64,000 nt of DNA, taken from the NCBI RefSeq assembly GCF_003332275.1, contig NZ_QOVA01000001.1:434001-498000 (forward strand), given 5' to 3'. Below the pieces are notes generated by a model. That model searched no databases, was not told where the DNA came from, and saw only the letters and a program-made list of their open reading frames with translations. A program made the translations under genes and the position numbers. Numbering within the stretch: position 1 is the stretch's first letter; each line of letters starts with the position of its first letter. Shown here in pieces: positions 27,713 to 35,214 of the stretch. The stretch comes from Edaphovirga cremea. GTDB taxonomy: Bacteria; Pseudomonadota; Gammaproteobacteria; Enterobacterales; Enterobacteriaceae.

Positions 27713-27822
27713 TCAAACTCCTAGCCTTTGCGCCTAAGTCGTTTGTTTCGTTAAAAAAGCTGTCAACGAGACACGATACGGTGTTCTGGCCGTGGCTTTA
27801 AGCCACCAGGGTGCAAGGTAGA
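27713..27822 (+). ncRNA. Molybdenum-cofactor riboswitch (Moco motif)
   Basis: Leader RNA directly upstream of moaA with conserved Moco-motif pieces in order: CTCCTAGCC, GCGCCTAAG, CGGTGTTCTGG, a GTGGCT-TTA-AGCCAC hairpin (27792-27806), CAGGGTGCAAGGTAG and then the start region. The order matches the E. coli moaA leader, in which cofactor binding lowers moa expression. Boundaries are approximate; the 3' AGGTAG probably serves as the regulated ribosome site. Confidence 0.85.
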
Positions 27823-27823
27823 A

Positions 27824-28846
27824 ATGCCTGCATCTCCCGTATTTGGAAAGGTGTTTAAGGTGCAGCAATTAACCGATGCTTTTGCACGCAAGTTTTATTA
27901 CTTGCGACTTTCTATTACCGATGTGTGCAATTTTCGTTGCACCTATTGCTTGCCGGATGGCTACAGGCCAAATGGTCATGACAATAAAAGTTTCCTCTCA
28001 CTCGATGAAATCCGTCGCGTCAGTCGTGCGTTCGCCAATTTGGGGACGGAAAAAGTTCGTCTGACCGGTGGTGAACCCTCATTGCGTCGCGATTTCTGCG
28101 ACATCATTGCCGCTATCCGTGAAAACAAAACGATCCGCACTGTGGCGGTGACGACCAATGGCTATCGTCTGGCGCGGGATGTTGCGCAGTGGCGCGATGC
28201 CGGGCTGACCGCAATTAATGTCAGCGTTGATAGCCTTGATCATCGCCAGTTCCACGCCATTACTGGACAAGATAAATTCCTTCAGGTGATGGCGGGGATC
28301 GATGCTGCGTTTGCAGCAGGGTTTGAAAAGGTCAAAGTCAACGCCGTACTTATGCGTGATGTGAATGACACTAGCCTAAATGCCTTTCTTGCCTGGATTA
28401 AGCCGCGTCCGATCCAACTGCGTTTTATCGAGTTGATGGAAACCGGCGACGGTTCCGACCTGTTCCGCAAACATCATGTCTCCGGCGGTGTTATCCGCAC
28501 GCAACTGCTTGCGCAGGGGTGGCAATTACAACCCCGGTCACGCAGTGATGGCCCGGCACAGGTTTTCCAGCACCCTGATTATCAAGGTGAAATCGGCCTG
28601 ATAATGCCTTACGAGAAAGATTTCTGCGCCAGTTGTAACCGTCTGAGAGTCTCGGCAATGGGTAACCTGCATCTATGCCTTTTCGGCGAGCAGGGTATTC
28701 CACTACGTGATCTGTTGGCGGACGATCTTCAGCAAGATGCATTGGCGATGCGTATTCAAGGTGGTCTTCAAACTAAAAAGCAGACCCACTTTCTGCATCA
28801 GGGCAATACGGGTATCACGCAGAACTTGTCCTTTATCGGCGGTTAA
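27824..28846 (+). CDS. moaA: MoaA, GTP 3',8-cyclase
   Basis: Radical-SAM enzyme for the first step of molybdopterin synthesis. N-terminal cluster CNFRCTYC (Cys35, Cys39, Cys42 from this start), C-terminal cluster [18 protein letters not shown], and the conserved Gly-Gly C-terminus (FIGG). The ATG at 27824 follows the riboswitch directly but gives a 340-residue protein about 11 residues longer at the N-terminus than E. coli MoaA; the GTG start near 27860 ([16 protein letters not shown]) is an alternative. First gene of moaABCDE. Confidence 0.96.
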   Translation: MPASPVFGKVFKVQQLTDAFARKFYYLRLSITDVCNFRCTYCLPDGYRPNGHDNKSFLSLDEIRRVSRAFANLGTEKVRLTGGEPSLRRDFCDIIAAIRENKTIRTVAVTTNGYRLARDVAQWRDAGLTAINVSVDSLDHRQFHAITGQDKFLQVMAGIDAAFAAGFEKVKVNAVLMRDVNDTSLNAFLAWIKPRPIQLRFIELMETGDGSDLFRKHHVSGGVIRTQLLAQGWQLQPRSRSDGPAQVFQHPDYQGEIGLIMPYEKDFCASCNRLRVSAMGNLHLCLFGEQGIPLRDLLADDLQQDALAMRIQGGLQTKKQTHFLHQGNTGITQNLSFIGG

Positions 28847-28897
28847 CGTTCAGGTAATCAATGTGTTACCGCAGACTCAGTTTCAAGGAGAAGCATA

Positions 28898-29410
28898 ATG
28901 AGCAAAGCCAGCAGCGAATTTATCCCGGCACGTATTGCCATTTTGACGGTATCTGAACGTCGGGGTGAGGATGAAGACACCTCCGGCCACTATTTACGTG
29001 AAGCCGCAGAGGAATCCGGTCATCAGGTCGTGGCAAAAGGCATAGTCAAAGAGAATCTCTACGCGATTCGCGCCCAGGTTTCAGTATGGATTGCCGATGA
29101 AAATGTGCAGGTGATTCTGATTAACGGAGGAACAGGTTTTACTGCGGGGGATAACACACCCGAGGCCTTGCTTCCGCTGTTTGATCGCGAGGTTGAAGGC
29201 TTCGGTGAATTATTCCGTATGGTCTCCTACGAGGAAATTGGTACCGCAACTATCCAGTCGCGCGCCATTGCCGGTATGGCAAACCAGACGGCGATTTTTG
29301 CGATGCCGGGATCTACCCGCGCTTGCCGCACCGCGTGGGAACGGATTATTGAGGAGCAAATTGATGCTCGGCACCGTCCCTGTAATTTCCAACCCCATTT
29401 AAAGCAGTAA
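28898..29410 (+). CDS. moaB: MoaB, molybdopterin-binding protein
   Basis: 170-residue MogA/MoaB-fold protein linked to molybdenum cofactor maturation. Visible: ILTVSERRGEDEDTSGHYL, the loop INGGTGFTAGDNTPEAL, and the tail ARHRPCNFQPHLK. AAGGAG lies before the ATG. Second gene of the operon. Confidence 0.96.
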   Translation: MSKASSEFIPARIAILTVSERRGEDEDTSGHYLREAAEESGHQVVAKGIVKENLYAIRAQVSVWIADENVQVILINGGTGFTAGDNTPEALLPLFDREVEGFGELFRMVSYEEIGTATIQSRAIAGMANQTAIFAMPGSTRACRTAWERIIEEQIDARHRPCNFQPHLKQ

Positions 29411-29419
29411 GAGAGCGTT

Positions 29420-29899
29420 ATGTCACAACTGACTCATTTAAATGCGGCGGGTGAAGCCCATATGGTTGATGTTTCCGCGAAGGCGGAGACCGTGCGTGAA
29501 GCGCGTGCCGAGGCATTTGTGGAAATGAAGGCCGAGACGCTGGCGATGATCGTCTCCGGTAGCCACCACAAAGGTGACGTGTTTGCGACCGCACGCATTG
29601 CCGGTATTCAGGCCGCCAAGAAAACCTGGGATCTTATCCCACTTTGCCATCCGCTGTTGCTGACCAAAGTTGAAGTGCAGCTAGAGGCGCAGGTTGAGCT
29701 TAACCGCGTGAGAATAGAATCCTGCTGTCGCTTGAGTGGTAAAACCGGTGTCGAAATGGAAGCCCTTACGGCGGCATCGGTAGCGGCTCTGACGATCTAT
29801 GACATGTGTAAAGCGGTTCAAAAAGATATGGTGATTGGCCCGGTGCGCCTGCTGGCAAAAAGCGGCGGAAAGTCCGGTGATTTTAAGGCGGATATATGA
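29420..29899 (+). CDS. moaC: MoaC, cyclic pyranopterin monophosphate synthase
   Basis: 159 residues. Works after MoaA to give cPMP. Active-site stretches: [33 protein letters not shown] and [31 protein letters not shown]. The stop overlaps the moaD start (ATGA). Confidence 0.98.
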   Translation: MSQLTHLNAAGEAHMVDVSAKAETVREARAEAFVEMKAETLAMIVSGSHHKGDVFATARIAGIQAAKKTWDLIPLCHPLLLTKVEVQLEAQVELNRVRIESCCRLSGKTGVEMEALTAASVAALTIYDMCKAVQKDMVIGPVRLLAKSGGKSGDFKADI

Positions 29900-30141
29900 T
29901 TCAGATACTCTTTTTTGCACAAGTACGTGAGCTGGTTGGTACTGATGTCCTTGAGGTACCGGCTGAGTTCTCCAACGTAGATGCATTGCGCCAATCGTTG
30001 TGCCAAAGGGGCGAACGCTGGGCGCTGGCATTGGAGTCAGGGAAATTGCTGACTGCGGTGAATCAATCGCTGGTGGATGCACACCATCCGTTGACAGCGG
30101 GTGACGAAGTGGCTTTCTTCCCGCCGGTGACAGGGGGATGA
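29896..30141 (+). CDS. moaD: MoaD, molybdopterin synthase sulfur-carrier subunit
   Basis: 81-residue ubiquitin-like sulfur carrier ending in the required Gly-Gly (FFPPVTGG), the site of thiocarboxylation. It overlaps moaC by 4 bp and moaE by 4 bp. Confidence 0.97.
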   Translation: MIQILFFAQVRELVGTDVLEVPAEFSNVDALRQSLCQRGERWALALESGKLLTAVNQSLVDAHHPLTAGDEVAFFPPVTGG

Positions 30142-30596
30142 GTGTGGAAAATACCCGCATTCGCGTTGGTAACGAGCAATTCAGCGTCGGTGATGAATAT
30201 CAGTGGCTATCGCAATGTGATGAAGACGGTGCGGTAGTCACGTTCACTGGTAAAGTGCGTAATCATAACCTGGGTAATGATGTCAGTGCATTGACGCTTG
30301 AGCATTATCCCGGCATGACAGAAAAAGCGCTGGACGAGATTATCGCAGAAGCACGCGCGCGCTGGGCGTTGCAACGCGTCTCGCTGATTCATCGTGTCGG
30401 TGCGTTATATCCCGGTGATGAAATCGTGTTTGTTGGCGTCACCAGCGCGCATCGCTCAATGGCTTTTGATGCAGCAGAATTTATCATGGACTATCTGAAA
30501 ACCCGCGCGCCGTTTTGGAAGCGAGAAGCGACAGAGCAGGGTGAGCGCTGGGTGGAGTCACGGCAGAGCGATCATGATGCGGCCGGACGCTGGTAG
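30138..30596 (+). CDS. moaE: MoaE, molybdopterin synthase catalytic subunit
   Basis: 152 residues. Visible: VTFTGKVRNHN, LTLEHYPGMTEKALDEI, HRVGALYPGDEIVFVGVTSAHR and the catalytic lysine region DYLKTRAPFWKREATEQGERWVE. Last gene of moaABCDE. Confidence 0.97.
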   Translation: MSVENTRIRVGNEQFSVGDEYQWLSQCDEDGAVVTFTGKVRNHNLGNDVSALTLEHYPGMTEKALDEIIAEARARWALQRVSLIHRVGALYPGDEIVFVGVTSAHRSMAFDAAEFIMDYLKTRAPFWKREATEQGERWVESRQSDHDAAGRW

Positions 30597-30836
30597 TTGT
30601 TGTTGGCTAGCTGTTACAGCAAAATAGTGAGGTCAGTCAGCAACAAAGTGTCATGCAAGCGTACTGATTATCCCTTCAGGCCAGGGGTTACTTGGGGTTA
30701 GTTAAACCATTGCTAGAGTAAGTGCAATTTTCCCCTTGAGTTGGCCTGTTCTGGGTTATTTTTATGTTAGGCTATACTGATAGGTGGATTGTTTCGGCAG
30801 TCCGTAAACATTGTCTCACAGCCAAAAGGATCCATC

Positions 30837-31547
30837 ATGGATCGATATCCACGTTCAAATAATTCGATCGTTCAGGGTGTTAGCAGCGGTATTCAGGCGT
30901 ATATGGCGCAGGTTTATGGCTGGATGACCTGCGGTCTGTTGCTGACAGCGTTTGTGGCCTGGTATGCCGCCAACACTCCAGCGATTCTTCAATTTATCTT
31001 CTCAAGTCAAATCACGTTTTTCGGCCTGATCATTCTGCAATTGGGCTTGGTCTTCGTGATTTCCGGCATGGTCAACCGCCTGAGTGGTTCCGTCGCGACA
31101 GGGCTGTTTATGCTCTACTCGGCGTTAACCGGGCTGACGTTGTCCAGTATTTTTATCGTCTATACCTCATCGTCGATCGCCAGTACCTTTGTGGTGGCCG
31201 GCGGTATGTTCGGTGCGATGAGCTTCTATGGTTACACCACCAAGCGTGATTTAAGTGGCATGGGCAGCATGCTATTTATGGCGCTGATTGGTATCGTGCT
31301 GGCGTCAGTCGTCAATATCTGGCTGAACAGTACCGCGCTGATGTGGGCAGTTACCTATATCGGTGTTCTGGTGTTTGTTGGTTTGACGGCGTATGACACG
31401 CAGAAACTGAAGAGAATGGGTGAGCAGTTGGACGTCAATGACCGCGACCACTTCCGCAAATACTCTATCGTTGGTGCGCTGACCCTGTACCTCGATTTCA
31501 TCAACTTGTTCCTGATGCTGCTGCGTATCTTCGGCAACCGCCGCTGA
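30837..31547 (+). CDS. ybhL: YbhL, Bax inhibitor-1-like membrane protein
   Basis: 236-residue inner-membrane protein with seven predicted helices of the BI-1/YccA family. The ATG at 30837 gives MDRYPRSNN, matching E. coli; the upstream start at 30789 is rejected. Conserved stretches: YGYTTKRDLSGMGSMLFMALIGI and FVGLTAYDTQKLKRMGE, where the Asp-rich gate lies. Last core gene before the accessory island. Confidence 0.95.
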   Translation: MDRYPRSNNSIVQGVSSGIQAYMAQVYGWMTCGLLLTAFVAWYAANTPAILQFIFSSQITFFGLIILQLGLVFVISGMVNRLSGSVATGLFMLYSALTGLTLSSIFIVYTSSSIASTFVVAGGMFGAMSFYGYTTKRDLSGMGSMLFMALIGIVLASVVNIWLNSTALMWAVTYIGVLVFVGLTAYDTQKLKRMGEQLDVNDRDHFRKYSIVGALTLYLDFINLFLMLLRIFGNRR

Positions 31548-31582
31548 TTTACGTCCTCTCCGGAACTGAGTTCCCATACTGA

Positions 31583-31617
31583 ATCCGAAGCAAGCATTCT
31601 TGCTTCGGATTTTTTTA
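31583..31617 (+). terminator. Rho-independent terminator of ybhL
   Basis: ATCCGAAGCAAG (31583-31594) and CTTGCTTCGGAT (31599-31610), a perfect 12-bp stem with a CATT loop, followed by a T-run. It marks the left edge of the accessory island, which begins within about 40 bp. Confidence 0.92.
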
Positions 31618-31649
31618 TACCAAAATCCGCAAGCCATAACCTGCGACGT

Positions 31650-31904
31650 TCAAATTTTGCCGATATTGTAAGTAATGCTTTTTTCGCTGCAACTATTATA
31701 GGCATCATCAACACTGGTATAATGTTATATCTTCATGGATTTACAAGAGGACCACTTGCCATGTTAGCTATAAGTATGATTGCGATAGTATTCGTTATAC
31801 TTAAAAATAGTAGAGCAGCGAAAGTAAGTATAAAAACAACGATGAAATTACTTAACTTGAGATTGAAGATGTTCGTTTTTTGGATTGCACCACCTTCATA
31901 TTGA
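31650..31904 (+). pseudogene. N-terminally truncated two-helix membrane protein, candidate immunity copy 1
   Basis: The frame is open from about 31650, upstream of the nominal ATG at 31722. It reads two hydrophobic segments (AFFAATIIGIINTGIMLYL and LAMLAISMIAIVFVIL) and a basic tail ending WIAPPSY. Layout and tail resemble the genes at 32732 and 33528, but the N-terminal soluble part (the GF(T/S)Y(Q/K)ELLK block) is missing. It converges on the DUF4225 fragment at 31972-32238. Interpreted as a decayed relative of the 33528 gene; the sequence similarity is weak outside the hydrophobic pattern. Confidence 0.5.
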
Positions 31905-31971
31905 TGATTCATTGAGCACAATAAAAGAAGAGTGATTTCAATTTTTCTAACACTCTTCCTGCTCTTATCAA

Positions 31972-32238
31972 TCATTGTCCATCATGGTATTGATACTCAT
32001 CATCATAAAATATAGCTTTAAATTTATTAATAGACGACCCTATTTGGTATATCCTCATGACTGAACCTTTATTTGCCCATTTGGTTATTTTGTCATTCCT
32101 TATATTTCGAAATAATGCGCCAGTACCTGGTTTTTCAAATAATCCTCTGCTTGCCAAACGCAAAGGGTTCTCCTTTAAAATAAGTCCTTTGTAAGCCGAA
32201 TACGCCGTGATGGAGAAATCGACAGCACTATAATTATC
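31972..32238 (-). pseudogene. C-terminal fragment of a DUF4225 protein (copy A)
   Basis: Open frame of 88 codons with no start at its 5' edge; a stop lies just upstream. It aligns without gaps to the last part of the DUF4225 gene at 33896-34732: (A)VDFxxxxYSAYK, LFEKPGTG, the (K/S)(V/I)-type M-(K/R)-IYQ(V/I)GS, and EYQYHDG/EGYQYHDN at the end. At the position of the amber codon in that gene this copy has GAG (Glu). The N-terminal two thirds are absent and hha follows 13 bp away. Confidence 0.75.
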
Positions 32239-32251
32239 TGGTTAACCCACT

Positions 32252-32455
32252 TCATTTTATATACTGCCAGACAGTCGCTGGGATCTTATCATACAGTTTT
32301 CCCATCGTGAGCTCCGCAAGTCTATGATCAGATGCAGCGTAGAAGGTTTCAAGCTGATCATTAGTTAAGTCATACTTGTTCTTATCGATTATTTTTTCAA
32401 GCGTTTCTATACTTGTGCAACGGCGTAGTTGCATGAGCCAGTCAATCTTTGTCAT
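32252..32455 (-). CDS. Hha/YmoA-family nucleoid-associated regulator
   Basis: 67 residues, clearly Hha-like: [24 protein letters not shown], then [22 protein letters not shown]. Hha proteins bind H-NS and strengthen silencing of AT-rich acquired DNA. This is an extra accessory copy: it sits inside the AT-rich island between decayed DUF4225 fragments, not at the acrAB/tomB locus known from E. coli. No clear Shine-Dalgarno sequence is seen, and a 4-copy 9-bp tandem repeat starts 12 bp upstream. It may silence the island or have been carried in with it. Confidence 0.9.
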   Translation of the reverse strand: MTKIDWLMQLRRCTSIETLEKIIDKNKYDLTNDQLETFYAASDHRLAELTMGKLYDKIPATVWQYIK

Positions 32456-32466
32456 TTTAATGCCGA

Positions 32467-32509
32467 TTATGTAGGTTATGTAGGTTATGTAGGTTATGTA
32501 GGTTATGTA
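32467..32509. repeat. 9-bp tandem repeat, four full copies, in the hha leader
   Basis: TTATGTAGG repeated four times (32467-32502) plus TTATGTA. It ends 12 bp upstream of the hha start, reading CCTACATAA on the hha strand. Copy-number change would alter promoter or leader spacing, as in contingency loci. Confidence 0.95.
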
Positions 32510-32731
32510 CGCATGATATAGTAGTTCGTTACAATAGGGTAGGGCAACGTGTAGTACAGCACCTTAGGGTATCACTCTGGTATGTCAGCAATGCATATCC
32601 TCTTGGGTATAAAATACCATTATAAAGGGTGTATCCTTTTTAATACATTCGTCATAGAGTTACTTGTCTTAGAGTAATGTATTAGGGTAAGATAAGTAAT
32701 CCAGCAATCACAATAAGATAATAGAAAAATT

Positions 32732-33132
32732 ATGAAAATCAAGAAACTAATTTTGAAAAGTGGATTTACTTACCAAGAGCTATTGAAGTTAAAGAGTCAA
32801 TATAGAGATAAAAAAATGAAACCTATGGTAAAGGAGTAAAAACGACAGATGATGAATCACTGAAAAACTACATTTTGCTAATTGGCGAGCTATGTGGTGG
32901 GAATGTAATATTGATTTGTCCTGTTTTTTTTGTGATGATGTTTGGTGCTTATTTTTATAATGATGGTGCAAAGGAAGTTCTTGTCTATTTAATATTGTTC
33001 ATTATTTTTATTTCTTTTTATATCTTAAAAAGTAGTAGGGGAATAAATTTAAGTTTTCTTCTTACAGCAAAGTTAGTAAGGCTTCGATTTCTCATTTTTT
33101 TATATTGTGTTTCACCTCCCATACGTCATTAG
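32732..33132 (+). pseudogene. Frameshifted two-helix membrane protein, candidate immunity copy 2
   Basis: The first frame (32732-32839) gives 35 residues with KSGFTYQELLKLKSQYRDKK, matching SNGFSYKELLKFKNDYLKFKK of the 33528 gene. It then hits a stop. Adding one A to the A7 run at 32810-32816 restores a frame continuing through KGVKTTDDESLKNYILLIGE, two membrane segments (VILICPVFFVMMFGAYFY and VLVYLILFIIFISFYIL) and a basic tail to 33132. The 3' end overlaps the convergent DUF4225 fragment by about 20 bp. Most likely a frameshift pseudogene; ribosomal slippage or a homopolymer sequencing error are alternatives. Confidence 0.7.
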
Positions 33133-33414
33133 TTCCTGATCTTCATATATATCAATAATAAGGTATTTTGTATAATTACCTTGCCGTAACATCTGATATT
33201 CCCGATTAGCAAGATCACTTTCAGCACGTATTTCATTAATTAATCTCATGCGTTTGTTCACATCAATCATATTTATAAATCGCATATTGATATTGTTTAT
33301 AAACTCATCAACCTCTCTGAGGTAATCTCTTCTTACTTGGTGATTTTTAATAAAATACAATGTTAGGTCTAAAGCATGATTGTCTAAAAGATACTTTAAA
33401 TGAGCTATCGAAGT
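33112..33414 (-). pseudogene. N-terminal fragment of a DUF4225 protein (copy B)
   Basis: Aligns with residues about 4-110 of the DUF4225 gene at 33896-34732: IAHLKY, then QVRRDYLREVDEFINNINMRF, MRLI, RAESDLA and REYQMLRQGNYTKY. The start codon region has lost its ATG, an in-frame 7-codon deletion removes RRIATLA-SS-type residues, and the frame ends right after the point where the glycine-rich hydrophobic segment should begin. No hcp gene precedes it. Together with copy A it could be the two ends of one disrupted gene. Confidence 0.75.
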
Positions 33415-33527
33415 AATAAAAGTTTAGAGTTTCTTGGTTTTGTTGTTAATGATTTTCTTGCTTCATAATAAAGGTTTCCGCTACACTAACATAGTTAAAT
33501 TACAATCGGGTAATGAGGATAATTTGA

Positions 33528-33908
33528 ATGGATGCGCGTAGTATAGTCGTAAGCAATGGTTTTTCTTATAAAGAACTTCTAAAATTCAAAAATGACTACC
33601 TGAAGTTTAAAAAAGAGCTAAAAAGAGCAGGCGAGGAGGAGGGGCGAGGTATGTCGTTTATTGAGTCCATAATATTTGTATCAAAAGATTCAGTAAAAAG
33701 TATATTAACGTTGTTTATTATGTCTCTGTTTTACATCTTAGCTACAATCGTTTTTGACTTTAAACAAACTTTGTTTGCTGTACCATTCCTTGCTTTCTTT
33801 GTCATAGCAGAAATATATAAGAATGCAAAATCCGAAAACCACAGTATTTTAACAGAAATTAAACTAATAAAGCTTGGGTTACGGATTAAGATTAATCAGT
33901 TATCGTGA
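33528..33908 (+). CDS. Two-helix membrane protein, candidate immunity to the DUF4225 effector
   Basis: 126 residues: a charged N-terminal part with GFSYKELLKFKNDY (11-24) and a Lys/Glu-rich coil (25-41), two membrane helices (57-76 and 82-97), and a basic tail. AGGA lies eight bases before the ATG. No family name is recognised. It is the only intact member of three related genes in the island, each converging on a DUF4225 gene or fragment, and its end overlaps the DUF4225 frame by 13 bp. A small inner-membrane protein encoded convergently to a toxin is the arrangement of pore-forming colicins and their immunity genes, hence the inferred role. Confidence 0.6.
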   Translation: MDARSIVVSNGFSYKELLKFKNDYLKFKKELKRAGEEEGRGMSFIESIIFVSKDSVKSILTLFIMSLFYILATIVFDFKQTLFAVPFLAFFVIAEIYKNAKSENHSILTEIKLIKLGLRIKINQLS

Positions 33909-34732
33909 TATTGATAACCTTCATCTGCATACAGTAATTTGAATTTATGCAGGGTAGATCCTACTTGGTATATTTTCATCGCTGTCTTTTTGCTATCCCA
34001 TTTAGATATATAATCTATATTGACATATCTATATAATTTTCCTGTTCCAGGTTTTTCAAATAAGTAACTATCCACCAGCCTATTTCTATTCTATGCTAAA
34101 ATAGGCATTTTATATGCAGAATATAGAGTGGCAATAAAATCAACAGTTGCATAAGCAAGATCACCATCATATTTATCGCGTCCTAAATATTTTGCTCCTG
34201 CTCTGTATATGTCTCTAACCCAACCTGTCTTCTGATTTTCATAGAGCACAGGCGAAATAGCTTCATAGGCATTATTGAGTCCATGAGTAAATAGAACTAC
34301 CCCTATAGATTTCATACGCCTAAAATGCATACTTTGGCCGAGTTTATAAACTGTCACGCCAGCCGCTGTTTCGACAGCTCCAGAAATTACACCACCTCCT
34401 ATTTTTGCGTACTTAACTACGCCTTGATCTTCAAATATCTCTGTAATGATATATTTTGTGTAGTTCCCTTGCCGTAACATCTGATATTCTCGATGAGCAA
34501 GATCACTTTCAGCACGCATTTCAGTAATTAATCTCATGCGTTCGTTAACATCAAACGTATTTCTAAAGCGCATATTGATATTGTTTATAAACTCATCAAC
34601 TTCTCTGAGGTAATCTCTTCTTACTTGGTAATTTTCAATAAAATACGATGAAGCTAATGTAGCAATACGTCTAAGGTCCACAGCATGCCTATCCAAATCA
34701 TACTTCAAATGAGCTATTGCAGTAGTTCCCAT
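33896..34732 (-). pseudogene. DUF4225 protein, candidate T6SS cargo effector, interrupted by one amber codon
   Basis: 278-codon frame with a single in-frame TAG at 34091-34093. The first part (213 residues) has a helical N-terminus (REVDEFINNINMRF, MRAESDLAHREYQMLRQG), a glycine-rich hydrophobic segment IGGGVISGAVETAAGVTVY (111-129), a second segment SIGVVLFTHGLNNAYEAI (142-159) and GWVRDIYRAGAKYLGRDKYDGDLAY. The last 64 codons continue the same frame (LFEKPGTGKLYRYVN ... YQYHDN) and are conserved in copy A, where the TAG position is GAG. It starts 2 bp after the hcp stop, so the two are co-translated. I assign DUF4225 from memory; toxicity is inferred. Confidence 0.75.
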
Positions 34733-34734
34733 GA

Positions 34735-35214
34735 TTAATACACCCTATCTTCCCAGATGCTATAGGCACTCGTTCCTGCCATTACGTGTTCCCAAGTGAT
34801 AGATTCGTATTTGAAAGAAATACTTTCATCAGATTGAGTATCGTTGTGGGTTAGTGAGTTAGGGCTAAACATCCTAATTTCACTTAACGTAGCGCCTGTC
34901 AGTTTTATCTTGAAGAAAAGCTCCAGACCACCAGAAGGATTCATTCTGTAAAACACAAATTCGCATGTCAGGCGTTCATTCTGGTTTATTGCTAAAGCCA
35001 AGAGTGGGGTTGCTTTATCTATGGGCTTTCTGATTTGGATGGGATGAAGCTGAACATTGCTTTCGCGAGTCATAAGATTGATCAGTTCAAGGATAAGGAT
35101 CTGATCTTCGTGTCCCTTTTGGTATTTGTTTCCTATGGAATCAAGAGTTGAACATCCAGCAGAAATCAGTCCTTGTTTCTCTCCCTTAATCGTTGCATAT
35201 ATTATATTAGCCAT
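34735..35214 (-). CDS. hcp: Hcp-family type VI secretion tube protein, orphan
   Basis: 159 residues of the Hcp family common in Enterobacterales: MANIIYATIKGEKQGLISAGCSTLDSIGN, GHEDQI, HPIQIRKPIDKATPLL, then PNSLTHNDTQSDESISFKYESITWEHVMAGTSAYSIWEDR. Hcp rings stack into the T6SS inner tube, and small effectors ride inside the ring. AAGGGA precedes the ATG. No other T6SS core gene is in the window, so this is an orphan module served by a machine elsewhere. The DUF4225 gene follows by 2 bp. Confidence 0.93.
   Translation of the reverse strand: MANIIYATIKGEKQGLISAGCSTLDSIGNKYQKGHEDQILILELINLMTRESNVQLHPIQIRKPIDKATPLLALAINQNERLTCEFVFYRMNPSGGLELFFKIKLTGATLSEIRMFSPNSLTHNDTQSDESISFKYESITWEHVMAGTSAYSIWEDRVY

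Noticed and set aside
31733-31975. Minus-strand 80-codon ORF opposite the first membrane gene
   Set aside because: It is the antisense shadow of the 31650-31904 gene, without ribosome site or recognisable product.
32641-32684. TAATACATT ... AATGTATTA inverted repeat as a second operator in the island
   Set aside because: The arms are 26 bases apart and very AT-rich, so chance is likely; no link to a gene start.
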